Shown here: one piece after another, positions 10,208 through 20,955 of the stretch
Layout of the letters: each line of letters opens with the position of its first letter
Numbering within the stretch: the stretch's first letter is position 1
From: Leishmania mexicana MHOM/GT/2001/U1103
Lineage: Eukaryota > Euglenozoa > Kinetoplastea > Trypanosomatida > Trypanosomatidae
Direction: 5' to 3'
Assembly: GCF_000234665.1 (NCBI RefSeq)
Contig: NC_018308.1
Location: forward strand, 1-64,000
DNA length: 64,000 nt
Notes under the pieces: model-generated
The model's input: the letters and a program-made list of their open reading frames with translations, nothing else
What the model was told of the DNA's origin: nothing
Databases searched by the model: none
Translations under genes and position numbers: made by a program

Positions 10208-12025
10208 AGGACAAGGATCCCGTGGTGACGTTGGGCCAGGGATCTTAAAGCGGAGTGTAGGAACTCATCGGTGAATTTCCCCACCAAAAAAAAATATGAA
10301 GGATATCGAGCAGTTTGTTTTTCTTTTTCTGAGTTCCTTTGACTTTGAGTGGAAGGGAAGGTTAGTGCAAGAGTGCAGATACATCAACCCTGCGTGCTAC
10401 AACATGTAGTGCACTGATGATGCAGCTGTGAAGCGACAAGAAATCCCTTTTACGTGTAGTGGAATAAACGTCAGCCTGCAGAATGCTAGCGCGATTTGTT
10501 GCTTGTTTTTCTCTATTCAAGCGTAAGTTGCAACTTCTGATGAGAGGAAGGACAGAAGTACTTGATCAAAAGACTGCCTATATCCTTGGTGGTAGACTAG
10601 TGTGATTAGTCGTCGGCGCACGCATGTCGAGTCGCTTCCCAAGAAATTCAGATATCTGCTTCCTGAAAAGTAGAGAGGTCGATCGAAAAGGAGGATGCCG
10701 GTCGATGCTTTGGCGTACCGGCAAGTGATAGTGGACGACTCGAAATTGTTTTCCCTCTTTGTGCGCTTCTCTTCCCTTACCTTGCCAGCGGTGATCCTTT
10801 GCCGCTCCTGCTGTTTTTTTCTGGTTCACTCCTCCACCGTTATGCGCTTGTGTGTGTGTGTGTTTTCGTTTCTCCTTGAGAAACGGCATTTAGTCCCGCC
10901 TGCTCTGTTTCTTTGCCCATTCTACAGTGTTTCTCTACTTCGTTGCAATCGCTTTGCTCTTCTCCTCCTGTTGCAATGCCCTTGCCAATCGCTTCTCTTT
11001 GTCTTGTTGGTTGACGGTCGTCTCACCGTTTCGGACGGAGGCTCCCCTAAGAGCTACGAAAAACATATTGTGAGAGGGTGCACTGCGCAGATGTTCGATC
11101 TGCTAGCGAAAGTATCCGAGCTGTCGAGCTGGTTGTCTCATTCGTTTACTCGCTTCTCGAAAACAAAATACTAGTGTATGCAGTGGCATGCTCATTTTCT
11201 CTTTTCGTGGCAATTTGTTGCTGCCGTCGTGGTACTTCACAGTGTCGTTATTCGATTGAATCCATTAATCAAAAAGCCGTTGTACCTCTCTGCTGTACTC
11301 CTCAAAGCACAAACGTTAAGCGCTGCTGCGCCTGAGACCCTACCGCGCCTTTTCGCAATTTAGACAGGCGGATACCGCGGTACACCTCGCGAAGCCGCCG
11401 AGTTGGCGCAGAAGCCGACCATATGTAGCTTCCAGAAAGGCGTTGAAGCTGACGGAGGTCTCCCAAACGACAAAATGAAGACGGTGTGTGCAACTGCTCG
11501 AGTAAAATGAACCAAGAATGAGAAGCGTGATAGCATCGTGGACGACTCCATGAAAACGTGTGTGTAAGCGGCGGAGGTCTTGGCACCTTCTTTCCGTTTG
11601 CAAGCATTCGATGATCTTTTTTCTTTACTTGTTTTGCCTTCGCTCTTCTCGTTATTTTGCCCCCTCCCCCTTTTTGGGGTGGTCCTCTTCTTTTTTGCGT
11701 GCGTGTGTGTGTTCTTTTGTTTTTGCACAAGCATGCACCTAATCACCACTTATATTCTGCATCGCGCTCGTGGTTGTCCTGCCTTAAAGAAAAATAAAGA
11801 CTTCAACTTGCAGTCGCCCTCACGCACGACTGTGTGTTGACGGGTGTAGCATCGCAACTGTTGTGGATACCCTCTAGTTAGAGACGAGTGGCGGCGTTCA
11901 TCAGCGGGCATCTTTCCGTTGTTCCGCGTCCCATTCTCTTTGCCACCTCAAAGCTCGCCTCCACTGCCTAGGCCCACCTCTTCGCTTTTATGGCATTGTG
12001 TCTGTGTGTGTACTTGGGCAACAGC
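10208..12025. other. Intergenic region without a supported gene
   Basis: About 1.8 kb with T-rich and GT-rich stretches. Short open frames occur (for example 10695-11174) but encode pyrimidine-driven Phe/Leu/Cys/Ser strings and overlap equally poor frames on the other strand. I see no RNA gene or repeat unit. Confidence 0.6.
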
Positions 12026-12098
12026 CTACCTCTCCCTCTGTTTCTTTTCTCCATTCGTTTTCGTGCATCGTCACTCTCCTTAACCCCTTTCTTTTCAG
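12026..12098 (+). promoter_or_regulatory. Polypyrimidine tract and candidate trans-splice acceptor
   Basis: A C/T-rich run ends with TTTCTTTTCAG, the AG being at 12097-12098. It lies about 115 bases before the ATG at 12213 and is the best acceptor candidate for the phosphodiesterase-like gene. Confidence 0.55.
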
Positions 12099-12212
12099 TA
12101 GCATACATACTTGTTTTAGGTCAAACTGCAAGAACGCTCTTCCTTCTCAGCTCCTGCTTCTCCCTACGTATTTCCTCGTTTTTGTCTACATACCGTCACC
12201 AGATTAGCTCCT

Positions 12213-14459
12213 ATGCTGCGGCTACCTCCCATGCGCTCAACACCGAAGCAATCTTCTACGTCTCGTAGCGCCGATGCGAAGATGCATCCTTTCGATGTTC
12301 TGGCGTCGGTGAAGGATGATCCGTCGCTGTCACCGCAGCTGCGGGAGAAGATTGGTGGTGCACTCGCGCGGCTGCGTGAAATTTGTAGGACGGCGGACCA
12401 GCCGAGCGTGAGGAAGGCGCCGCCGAGAAGCTGCGCGCATAACTACTTCGAAGAGATGATCAGCGGGCACGCACCGCTTCGGTTCTCTTGCCACAGCAGC
12501 GAGTCGACGCACACGCGTGCCAAGCACTTTGACATCGCCTCCTCGCGACTCCCAGGGCCCATTGTGATGTCCTCTAGCAAGACCCTCATGCAGCGCAACA
12601 CGCCTGCCCTCCAGAGTCCGAAGGAAGTATTTGCAGAACTCAACGCCATCGCCTTTCAGACACTTCGATACATTGATGAGGTGGAGCAGATCGAGTTTGA
12701 CGTCACCAACGTCCGTGAGCACGACGGCAGCATTATGGAGGACAAGGAGCGCCTGTTCCTCTCCGTCTGCTGCAGTGTGTTCGCAAACTTCTCCTTCTTC
12801 ACCTCGCTACGCATCAACGCGGAGAAGTTCTTGCACTTTCTCCGCAAACTTTTCACGTGCTACCCGCTCGACAACAGCTACCACAACGCTACGCATGCGG
12901 CGGATGCGCTTCAGATGATGTCGCTCTTTTTCAGAGAGCCCACTGTAAACTTCCTTTTCTCCGACGAAGAGATAGCAATTTCTTTTCTGGCTGTGCTAGC
13001 CGTCGATGTCGCGCATCCTGGCGCGTCCGACGCACTCCTGGTCGCCCTGGACCACCCCCTAGCGTCCGTGTTCGGCGACGTCGCGATCGCCGAGCACGCG
13101 TCTCTCCTGGTTTTGACGAGCATCCTCGTATTGGAGGACAATTTCTTCTTCTCAACGCCCGACGAGGCCGTCTCGGTGGACAGCGCCCATCTCGTGAAGG
13201 AAGCACTGTACGACGTGGTGCTGAATGCAGCACTGCGCAGCCGGCCTTCCCTAATGTCTGCCTTGCGCGACATCGAGACGAGCGGTCGCATAACCGACGC
13301 CGATGCCCCAAAGCTGATGGCGGCTCTGCTGGTGATGGCGTGCAACAGCTTTGCATTTCGCTCGCAGGCGCAGTGCTGCCGAATGGGCGCGTGGTTTCTC
13401 TCGGAGCTCCACCGGGAGGAGTGCGAGATGGAGCGGCACGGCATTCGTGTTACTCTGCCCCACGTTGCTGGGGCCGACTGCGCCGCAGTCCTGTCAGACT
13501 ACATAAACATTGTCGTAAAGCCGGTGACGGCGGCTACCCTTGCCCTCGTTCCTACGGATCTGCAGGACCGTTTGGAGTGGAACGCGGACCTTGTAGACTC
13601 GGTAGCTAGCACTGGGGGTTGTGCTTGCAAGGTTGTTGTGGAGAACTCCCTTGCGCAGTGGATGACGAGCTCGCTGTCTGTGATGGAGATACTGAAGAAA
13701 GTAGCCACGCACGCAAGCAGCGTGGACCGGAAAGCCTCCAAGTGCGCTATTCTCAACGCCTCTCCGTCGCGCTCCCAGGGAGCGGCTCCAGGCATGATGC
13801 GGGCCGACTCGCTTAGTAGCAGCAGCTCCACGTCAGGCTCTATGAGTGCCGTGAAGCGAGAGGAAGCCACGAGTAACTGCCCGCAGCTCTCGTTTACGTT
13901 GGAACCGTGCTCCGCGGCCGGGAGTCCGACGGTGCGTCCCGGCCGGTCGGAGCACTACTTCTCCTTTCTGCGCCTCTACGACAAGTGCGAGCGCGCGGGA
14001 GAATCAGCAAAAGACTTTCTGGGGCAGCTTATCTTTCTTGCGCTGCAGCTTGATCCCCGCTACATCGCTGCCTATGCGCGAAAGGGGTACGGAGATGACT
14101 GCTGTGGTGCCGAATGTGCCGAAATGGGGCTCTTGATCAGCAAAATGGAGGAGGCACCTTCCACAGCCGAGGTGATCGCCAGCCGCCCTCCTGGTGGGTC
14201 CTTCTCGAATCATGTTGCGGACGAGATCGACTACACGGACAGTTTTATTTTGTTTTTGATGGACATGTACTGCTCCCGTGAGTCGGCGCTAGCGGAGATG
14301 GAGTCGGTGGTGCCGGTAAGCGACAAGGCGAAGACATCGCCGCCGGCAGAACCCGCCGCTCCCAAAGCTGCACCACAGTTTCAGCAGAAGTCGCCCATTA
14401 GGATGCCGGTTAACACGGAGAGCAAAAACACAGGCACTAGGTTGCGACTAGTGCCATAG
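12213..14459 (+). CDS. Cyclic-nucleotide phosphodiesterase-like protein, probably inactive
   Basis: A 748-residue protein whose middle (about residues 170-470) follows the class I PDE catalytic fold. The signature YHNATHAAD is at 223-231 and keeps the first metal-binding His228. The second motif reads VDVAHPG at 264-270, with Val264 replacing the metal-ligand His of HDxxHPG. The later metal Asp aligns with Asn378 (ACNSF), and the Gln that clamps the purine, ten residues before the Pro of the VVKP motif, aligns with Leu427. Two of four metal ligands and the base-binding Gln therefore appear lost. The N-terminus and C-terminus are Ser/Pro-rich and probably disordered. I infer a pseudo-phosphodiesterase with a scaffold or regulatory role. 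The ATG at 12213 is the first after the acceptor; Met7 or Met24 are alternatives. Confidence 0.75.
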   Translation: MLRLPPMRSTPKQSSTSRSADAKMHPFDVLASVKDDPSLSPQLREKIGGALARLREICRTADQPSVRKAPPRSCAHNYFEEMISGHAPLRFSCHSSESTHTRAKHFDIASSRLPGPIVMSSSKTLMQRNTPALQSPKEVFAELNAIAFQTLRYIDEVEQIEFDVTNVREHDGSIMEDKERLFLSVCCSVFANFSFFTSLRINAEKFLHFLRKLFTCYPLDNSYHNATHAADALQMMSLFFREPTVNFLFSDEEIAISFLAVLAVDVAHPGASDALLVALDHPLASVFGDVAIAEHASLLVLTSILVLEDNFFFSTPDEAVSVDSAHLVKEALYDVVLNAALRSRPSLMSALRDIETSGRITDADAPKLMAALLVMACNSFAFRSQAQCCRMGAWFLSELHREECEMERHGIRVTLPHVAGADCAAVLSDYINIVVKPVTAATLALVPTDLQDRLEWNADLVDSVASTGGCACKVVVENSLAQWMTSSLSVMEILKKVATHASSVDRKASKCAILNASPSRSQGAAPGMMRADSLSSSSSTSGSMSAVKREEATSNCPQLSFTLEPCSAAGSPTVRPGRSEHYFSFLRLYDKCERAGESAKDFLGQLIFLALQLDPRYIAAYARKGYGDDCCGAECAEMGLLISKMEEAPSTAEVIASRPPGGSFSNHVADEIDYTDSFILFLMDMYCSRESALAEMESVVPVSDKAKTSPPAEPAAPKAAPQFQQKSPIRMPVNTESKNTGTRLRLVP

Positions 14460-15450
14460 CTGCTTGGCACTTCGCTTTGCTGCTTTCCTCATCCCCTTTG
14501 CTTGATGTATCCTACTTGATGCTCGGGCTCTTTTCCCCTTTTTTGGTGAATTTGAGTGGCACAGTTCTCGCCCACCAGTGCAAGCTGTACGTAGCAGGTG
14601 AACTGAGCCCCTTACGACCTGTGTCGGCCGTGCACGCGAGCGCTGTTTGTGATAGGACAACTGCTTCTGCTGCTGCGAGAGAACCGAGGCACCAACTGAA
14701 CAAAGAGGCAGCAAACGTGGGGTTAGGCACGCGGCCTCTCTCCCTATTTCATTCTCTCGTATTTCTGTGTGTCCTTCACGCAGGCTTTTTTTCTTGGGGT
14801 CTGTTGTTTTTTCTTCACCGATACGTCTTCGTCCTCAGCTCTTAGACCTTCCGGATACACACCATCTCTCCCCCCCCCTCTCTCTCTGGCATTACATTTT
14901 CCTTCAGCATCATTTCATATTGAACTTATCAGCGAAAATAAAGAGACTAAACGGCGCATTTCTTTCTTTGCGCCTTTCTGCCGTGCGCACTTGACACCAG
15001 CCTTCGGCAAACGTTGATGAGGAAGCTTACAGCGTCGCATGGCACCCGCACTCTTGCAAAGGTGCAGATATTGCGGAGCGGCAAAGGGGTGCGCGGTGCG
15101 TATTGCTGTCGCGATCGGTGGACTCGTTTTCTAGGCCTCTCGCGACAGAACCCTACCAGCTCAACGTGTGGCCTTCTTTGCATCAGCCCTTCGACCCTCA
15201 TGTTACCCAACGGTCCTTCGCTATTTCACTCGCATTCTCTTTTTCCTGTGAATGCTACCACCACCATTGCCTGCCTTACTGCGGCTCTGTATTATCTATT
15301 CCCCCTATTTACCGTCTCGGTGTAGACGCCATTGCGCGCCAGTTTGCTGGTATTCATCGTCGGCTATATCACATGCACATTCACAAAGCTGGAAGAGCCC
15401 CCATATCACGAGGTGTGTGTTGTGTATAGTTGAGTAAACGTTTCGCCGTT
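14460..15450. other. Intergenic region without a supported gene
   Basis: About 1 kb, C/T-rich with a CT tract near 14865-14890 and further pyrimidine runs up to about 15320 that could supply the next gene's trans-splice acceptor. No coding frame is convincing. Confidence 0.6.
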
Positions 15451-15672
15451 ATGGGCCCCCGAGTTGCAGGCTTTCTCATCGGCGGCTTTGTGACGGCGAT
15501 GGCATCTGCCGTCCTCCTGCAGTACGACGTCCTCCGCAAGCAGGAGCTGACCACCAGGAAGACGGAAGAGGTAGTCGTACAAGCAGACATGATCGTGCAT
15601 CGGTTTCATGTAGTAGAGGCGGGGTTGCGTACCCTATCGGAGGGCGTTGAGGCGCGCCACGGCGCGACGTGA
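15451..15672 (+). CDS. Small single-pass membrane protein, 73 residues, unknown function
   Basis: The ATG at 15451 opens a 73-residue frame. Residues about 5-27 form a Gly/Ala-rich hydrophobic helix containing GFLIGGF, followed by a basic, then amphipathic C-terminal half ending HGAT. The frame extends upstream to a TTG at 15430, but ATG is the normal trypanosomatid start. The single helix with small-residue packing resembles small mitochondrial inner-membrane or MICOS-type subunits; this is speculation, since no family motif is decisive. Third-position GC bias and a position between two normally spaced genes support it being real. Confidence 0.65.
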   Translation: MGPRVAGFLIGGFVTAMASAVLLQYDVLRKQELTTRKTEEVVVQADMIVHRFHVVEAGLRTLSEGVEARHGAT

Positions 15673-16187
15673 ACCGTGAAGAGGACAGAGCGCTATTATG
15701 GAAAGATGGTGTGTGCCCGTTTTTTCTCTCCTGCGAAGCGACCAACATGTCACAGTAATCGCCATTAAACGTGGCAAGGAAGCGCCGATCTGTTGTCTTC
15801 GCTGTTTCGTGCTGTTCTCCCCCTCCCATCTGCTACCATATCACCCTCTGGCACCAGCAGCGAACTTGCTTTTCCACGCGTATCCTCGTACGCTGCCGAC
15901 AGTCATGTGAGCGCGCCTGCGAGATGCATCCAAAAAACATTTGTGCGTGTGTTCCTTCACCGCTCCTTCATCATGTAAGTCTCATCTCTCTGTTGTCCAC
16001 GTCTCTCTCTTCCTGTCTGGTCGCCTACTATCATGCCACGGCGGGTTCGTCTACCCTTGTTCTCTGTCATGCAGCTGTCTCGAGGCACTACTTGCTAGGT
16101 ACCTAATAACTATCCATTTCAGAACAAAAAAGTCAGTCAATACCCATACCGCGACTACTGCTTGCATAGAAGTTTCCATCGTACAGT
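15673..16187. other. Intergenic spacer
   Basis: About 0.5 kb. A polypyrimidine tract at about 15985-16020 and an ATTTCAG with AG at 16121-16122 are candidate elements for trans-splicing of the CCCH gene. Nothing else is recognisable. Confidence 0.5.
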
Positions 16188-17507
16188 ATGCAGCAGCGGA
16201 TGGGCGCCATGCCAATGACCGTGCTCTACCCGCAGTCGTACCTGCCCCACAGCGCGGTTCCCTGTCCCGCTCCAGGCTACGAGAGCATGTTTGGCGGCTA
16301 CGGCGCTGCGCCGGTGATGATGATGGTCGCTGGAAACGCACCGTACCCAGTCAACGCACACTTTGGTCGTTCAGTCACACCAATGTACTTTGCGATGGAT
16401 CCGGTCAACAGTGCGGCACCGATGGCAGTCGCGGCCGATGCCGCCTCAGCTTGTGCCACGCCGAAAGCGAAGCTCGCGCACTCTGGCAGTGGGAACTCCC
16501 TCTCAACGCAGTCTTGCTACTCCGGGGGTGAGACACCGTCGCTTCTGAGCCGCAGCGCGGCCTCCAGCACCGCCAAGCAGCGCCTGCACCACGACGTCAA
16601 CGTCTGGGGCTTCGCTCTCGTCGACCAACTCCACCCGTCATTGCAGCGAATTCCAGTACCGCTGTCGTGCTTGCACGAGCCGACAATGGGCATCAGTCTG
16701 TACGATAACGACGTGATGTCCAGCAGCACTCGCCCATGCAAAAGCTCTGTGTGTCTCCTTCACGCGCAAGGCCTTGGCTGCGCAGAGGGCGCCCAGTGCC
16801 GTTGCTTTCACGTCTCCAACGCGTACCTGATGCAGTGCCGCGCCACATCGGAGTCGCTCTGCTGCGCATTGCACAACTGCTACTATTCGCAGGAGATGCT
16901 CAGCGCCAACTGCGCTCCTCATGTATCCGGTCGCTGCTACGCACTGAGCCTCGACGATCCCTCGAAGTTCCCCCAGGATGGTGAGAAGCCCTACCTCATC
17001 GACCTCTCCTTGCTGAACCTCAGCCTCACAGTGGGGCTGGAGACGCTGCCCTGCGTGAATGGCGTGTACGTTGTCTCCTGGAAGAAGCATGTATGCCGCC
17101 TCAACATGGATGGGCTTTGTAAGTGGACCAAGGACTGCGGCCACATTCACGTGTGCCGCCAGCTGACAAAGTTTCTGCAGGACGCTGAAACGCTCTCCAT
17201 TGTGAAGACGCTGCAGGAGAAGACAACGTCGAAGAGTTCCGCGGAGCTCTACCGTGACATCATCCTCAGCGAGAACACGCTGCGCTACGTGCGTTCTGCG
17301 GCCGCTCTTTCCCTTGTCGCCGCGCTGCTCGAAGCGGGAGATGTGGAGGCGCTCAAGGCGCTGGCGAGGGCCAAGTGCGCCTTGTTGCCATCCCAGAGCA
17401 AGGTACTGCAGAAACTCGGAATCGCCCTGAGCGGCAGCGACTCGACTCGCAGTGTCACCGTGAGTCCGAAACTCCTCGTTCTGCTCACCCCTAAGGCCAC
17501 CGATTAG
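16188..17507 (+). CDS. CCCH zinc-finger protein, putative RNA-binding
   Basis: A 439-residue protein with two CCCH-type fingers. Finger 1 is C189-x8-C198-x5-C204-x3-H208; finger 2 is C303-x7-C311-x5-C317-x3-H321. Such fingers normally bind AU-rich single-stranded RNA, and in trypanosomatids proteins of this class control mRNA stability or translation because transcription itself is hardly regulated. The first 140 residues are rich in Met, Pro, Ala, Ser and Tyr and probably disordered. The last 100 residues are helical and Leu/Ala-rich. The ATG at 16188 begins MQQRMGAMPM; later Met residues are possible starts. I cannot assign a ZC3H number. Confidence 0.85.
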   Translation: MQQRMGAMPMTVLYPQSYLPHSAVPCPAPGYESMFGGYGAAPVMMMVAGNAPYPVNAHFGRSVTPMYFAMDPVNSAAPMAVAADAASACATPKAKLAHSGSGNSLSTQSCYSGGETPSLLSRSAASSTAKQRLHHDVNVWGFALVDQLHPSLQRIPVPLSCLHEPTMGISLYDNDVMSSSTRPCKSSVCLLHAQGLGCAEGAQCRCFHVSNAYLMQCRATSESLCCALHNCYYSQEMLSANCAPHVSGRCYALSLDDPSKFPQDGEKPYLIDLSLLNLSLTVGLETLPCVNGVYVVSWKKHVCRLNMDGLCKWTKDCGHIHVCRQLTKFLQDAETLSIVKTLQEKTTSKSSAELYRDIILSENTLRYVRSAAALSLVAALLEAGDVEALKALARAKCALLPSQSKVLQKLGIALSGSDSTRSVTVSPKLLVLLTPKATD

Positions 17508-18931
17508 AAGAAGATTATGCATTACACGGCTCACACCACATCGCCAACAGCAACTACAAAAAGGCACATTGCTGTTCATATTTTGTGTGTGTGTGTGTGT
17601 GTGGGCGCACTCCCTCGTGGTAAAGAGAAAAGGCAGACGCGTTGCTGAAGATGAGCGGGAGGACGGAAAAGCTTGCGACCTCTGGGCCCTCTCATCCTCT
17701 TGTGCTCCCTCCTCCTTTCTTTTCGACCAGTTGAAAGCAAAGAACTTTTTTCACCAGTTGTATTGTTGACCGTGTTTTCATTGCTTCTCTCTTCTCAGTG
17801 CGATGTCTTCTACCTTCTCTAAACCCCTGACACCTTGGCTTCCCCTCACCCCCACGCGGAAAGTCTGCCTGCCCTCGCACTCCTGTCTGGTTAGTACACG
17901 TCCATAGGCGTGAGACAAAGTCAATGCATGACACGCTGTATCTCTGCCACCGAAAAAAAAAAACGATTTTGCTTTAGTTTCCTTTGATTTACTTTCGTGT
18001 CCTGGCATCTTTTTTTTTGTTGTTCCTAACCCTGTTAGTGGATACGGCGCATGCGTGTGTGTTCGCGTGTGCCTGCGCGTGCGTGTAGGCGCGCACATGT
18101 GACTGCCAGCCATACCAGTGACAACGAAAAAGGATTGAGGACATCAACTGTGACAGGGAGAAAACGAAGTCGAGAATAAAGCTTTCTTTTTGTTTGTTTC
18201 TTCACTTAGTACCTTGGAGCCAGCGTGGGAAGCTTTACTGGTAGGTCAGGGATGACAGTGGGATCAAAGTCGAGCCACACCTTCTCCTCCCCCCCCTCGC
18301 GGTCTTTGACGGCAGGGAGAAAAACTGGAGCCAAGAGCTTGTGTGTTTTGTCCTACTCCCCGTCACAGCTTCGTCGTTGTTCGACCCTCGATGGAACACA
18401 CAGCCCTCATCCTACGCGTTTCTTTATCGTTCCTTTGATTCTCTATTTCTTTCTCCATGGACAAAGATGTCGCAATCTTTTTCCCGCTTTTTGCCGCCTT
18501 TTCTCCGTACTTGTTTGCGTGCGTTTCTCAGACGCCAGTGCTGCCATCTTTCGCCTCACTCAAGGACGCGGGCCCGCTATGAACTCGATTCAAGTCAAAG
18601 GAGAGACCAGGCACAAGGTTAGAAGTGGTGCACGCATGTGCGTAGCCCTTTCTCCACATCTCTCCCTTTTTGACACTCTTGTTTCCTTTCTTTCCTCTTT
18701 TTCTCCACAATTTTCCGACGATTGTTTCGCTTATTATTATTTGCAGTTTTCGTTTTCTCCCCTCGCTGCGCTGTTGTGCTCTTCATTAAGTCCTGATCCC
18801 CTGAAAGGCTTTCTATACCTCTCTTCTCTCCCGATTTTGTTCTGCGTGTCTTTTCAACAATTTTCGTTTTTTCTGTTTTACTCTATATCTCTTTTATGTC
18901 ACTTGTTTCTCCTGCTTTGCTGTTGTCATTC

Positions 18932-19324
18932 TTTTTTTTTCATAACATGTCCACTCTGCCATAGAACGTGTGAGGAACTCCGCCCGGACTGCCACAGGTT
19001 CCATCGCGTGGTGCGAAACAACTCTAGACACGCATCACACCAATGCACCGACTCGGTCATGGGAGCACGGGCCCTGCCCTCGAACTCTACTCGCCCACCC
19101 ACCAGTATGCAGTGCGAGGGCCGAGTGGGATACGCTCGAGTCACGTTGGCACTTCGCCTGTTATATGGATGGTACACGCGTGTGCACTTCCGCCGGTCGC
19201 TCCGACGACACGCCATTCACGACCTGACCGCCGACATCGGCAGCGGTCCGTCGCCGTGGCCTCCCGCACGTCGTGGGCAATGAACTCTCATACCGTGGTG
19301 AGGCGCTTACCCTCATAAGGGTCT
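18932..19324 (-). mobile_element. SIDER-like degenerate retroposon, copy B (inverted)
   Basis: The reverse complement is nearly identical to copy A over its whole length, including the 5' end (ACCCTTATGAGGGT) and the A-tail, seen here as nine T residues at 18932-18940. It carries the same internal deletion as copy A. Flanks contain an imperfect direct repeat in element orientation, ATGACAGCAAC before and ATGACAACAGCAA after, which could be a decayed target-site duplication. It is antisense to the surrounding genes and about 1.4 kb past the stop of the CCCH gene. Confidence 0.75.
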
Positions 19325-20828
19325 GTTGCTGTCATAAGCCAAAGAAAAAGGACTTGACCCTCCTCCCTCTCCTCCCAAACAAACAAAAATGAGCGGTGGT
19401 TGGGAGACGCTGACTGCAGTCCACAAGTAACAAGCCCACTGTTGTATGTGCAGTTCCTCTCCATCATCCACCTCTCTTTCATACCCCTTCCCCTCCCTCC
19501 CCTCCCTCTCTTCAGCTCTCGGCAAACGATGGAAACCAGCAATGAGCGAAAAGAAATACGAAAGAGCGAACGTTTATCTTCTGCTAACGAATCACAGAGA
19601 GCATAACTCGGTAAGCATTTTTCTTTGTATATCTCTTGTTTGTTTTTTTGTGTGTGTGTTTCTTCTGTATCAACTCGCCCCCTCCATCCCCTCCACGCTC
19701 CCCTTTTTTTCATGACTTCGCACGATTGCCTCTCGTACTTGTTTTTCCCCGTTTTTTTTGTTTTTGTTTTCTCTTGCGTTTCGCACAAATGGTGTACTTT
19801 CCTCCTATTTATCGGCGATGGAAAAGCTGGCCAAGGCACGGGATGACGGAAAAGGTTTGAGATGAGACAAGCACAACGTCGTACCTCACCCCTACCGTAT
19901 GCCAGTCCCATACCCTTGCTCTCCTCAGTCCTTTTCCATTAGCTCTCTTTCGTTCTCGCTCGTTACTGTTATAATTCCGCTCCGGAACGAAGCAGTGTCG
20001 AACAGAAATACCGGAGCAGTTGATGTTCAAACAGCAACGCGAAAGCGAATCACACGAACACGACTGAAGTTTTCTTTTTGTTTTTTTTTCTTACTGCTCG
20101 TCTCGTTTATACCGCGATGTAGCTCGTGTCTTTCTGAAATGTGAGGCGAGCCGGAGAAAGAGAAGACCGAGTGTAAACGTGTGGGCGTAGGTGTGAAGAG
20201 GGAGAAACACGCAGGCGTTTTGCACCTCGGCGTTGAACAGATGATGTCGGTTAAGGAGAGAGGACACCGAAAGGCACCCCTCGCGTGCTATGAAGTCATG
20301 TGTGCTGCGAAGCCGCTGGATTCAGTGTACTAAAGGGTACGCCCCCTCCAAGTCAGGGCTTCTTCACTCCCTCGTGAGGGGGGCGCCTGCTTGGCTTGGG
20401 TATTTTCTGTTCGTCTGTGTTGCTTCTTGCGTCCTGTGTCTTCTTGTGTTGCATTCTCCTCTCTTTCGTCAGTTGCTGGTGCCACCCCACCCTTCTCCCC
20501 ACTCCCTCACAGACTACCTCGCCTGCTTGCGTTCGGTAGAGACTGTGTCACCCTTTTCTATTTCACCTGCCTCCATGGCAAGCCACGCTTGAACGCTCTG
20601 CTTCCCATCAGAAGATGCGTCTTCTTGTTCCTCTTTACTTTTTCGTTTTTACCCTCCACCCATTTTTGTGCTAACCTTGTCCCAAATTCCTACCTTGTTT
20701 CCGAGGCCTCATGTGACGTACTGAAATGTAAAGTCGCTACCTCAAAGACCAGTGCAGTGCACCGTAACCCGACCACTGCATGATATCTCTAACATAGCTT
20801 AACGGCTGAGCAAGAGGCATACCGGAGA

Positions 20829-20955
20829 ATATATATATATATATGGAGCTGTTTTGTTACGTTTTTTCGTGAAATGCATTGTAAGGCCTGCCACACGCCA
20901 GAAGCCACTAGCGTGAGCAGTGACGAAGAAAGTGCATATATATATATATATATCA
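20829..20955. repeat. Paired AT dinucleotide tracts
   Basis: Alternating A-T tracts at 20829-20844 and 20936-20955 lie about 90 bases apart. They are simple repeats that could pair with each other or extrude as small cruciforms. No further function is visible. Confidence 0.7.

Noticed and set aside
10695..11174. A 159-codon frame in the transporter-PDE spacer
   Set aside because: The translation is Phe/Leu/Cys/Ser-rich pyrimidine noise without domain, and it overlaps poor frames on the other strand.
17580..17601. GT microsatellites here and at many other spacers as regulatory elements
   Set aside because: They are pervasive in these spacers and carry no specific signal by themselves.
18225..19283. 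A 352-codon frame in the gene desert
   Set aside because: The first part is pyrimidine-rich low complexity and the last third is the SIDER-like element read through in antisense; it does not look like a protein.
20340..20384. A small GC-rich inverted repeat (CGCCCCCTC with GAGGGGGGCG)
   Set aside because: About nine base pairs with a loop of around 30 bases, not beyond chance in this composition.
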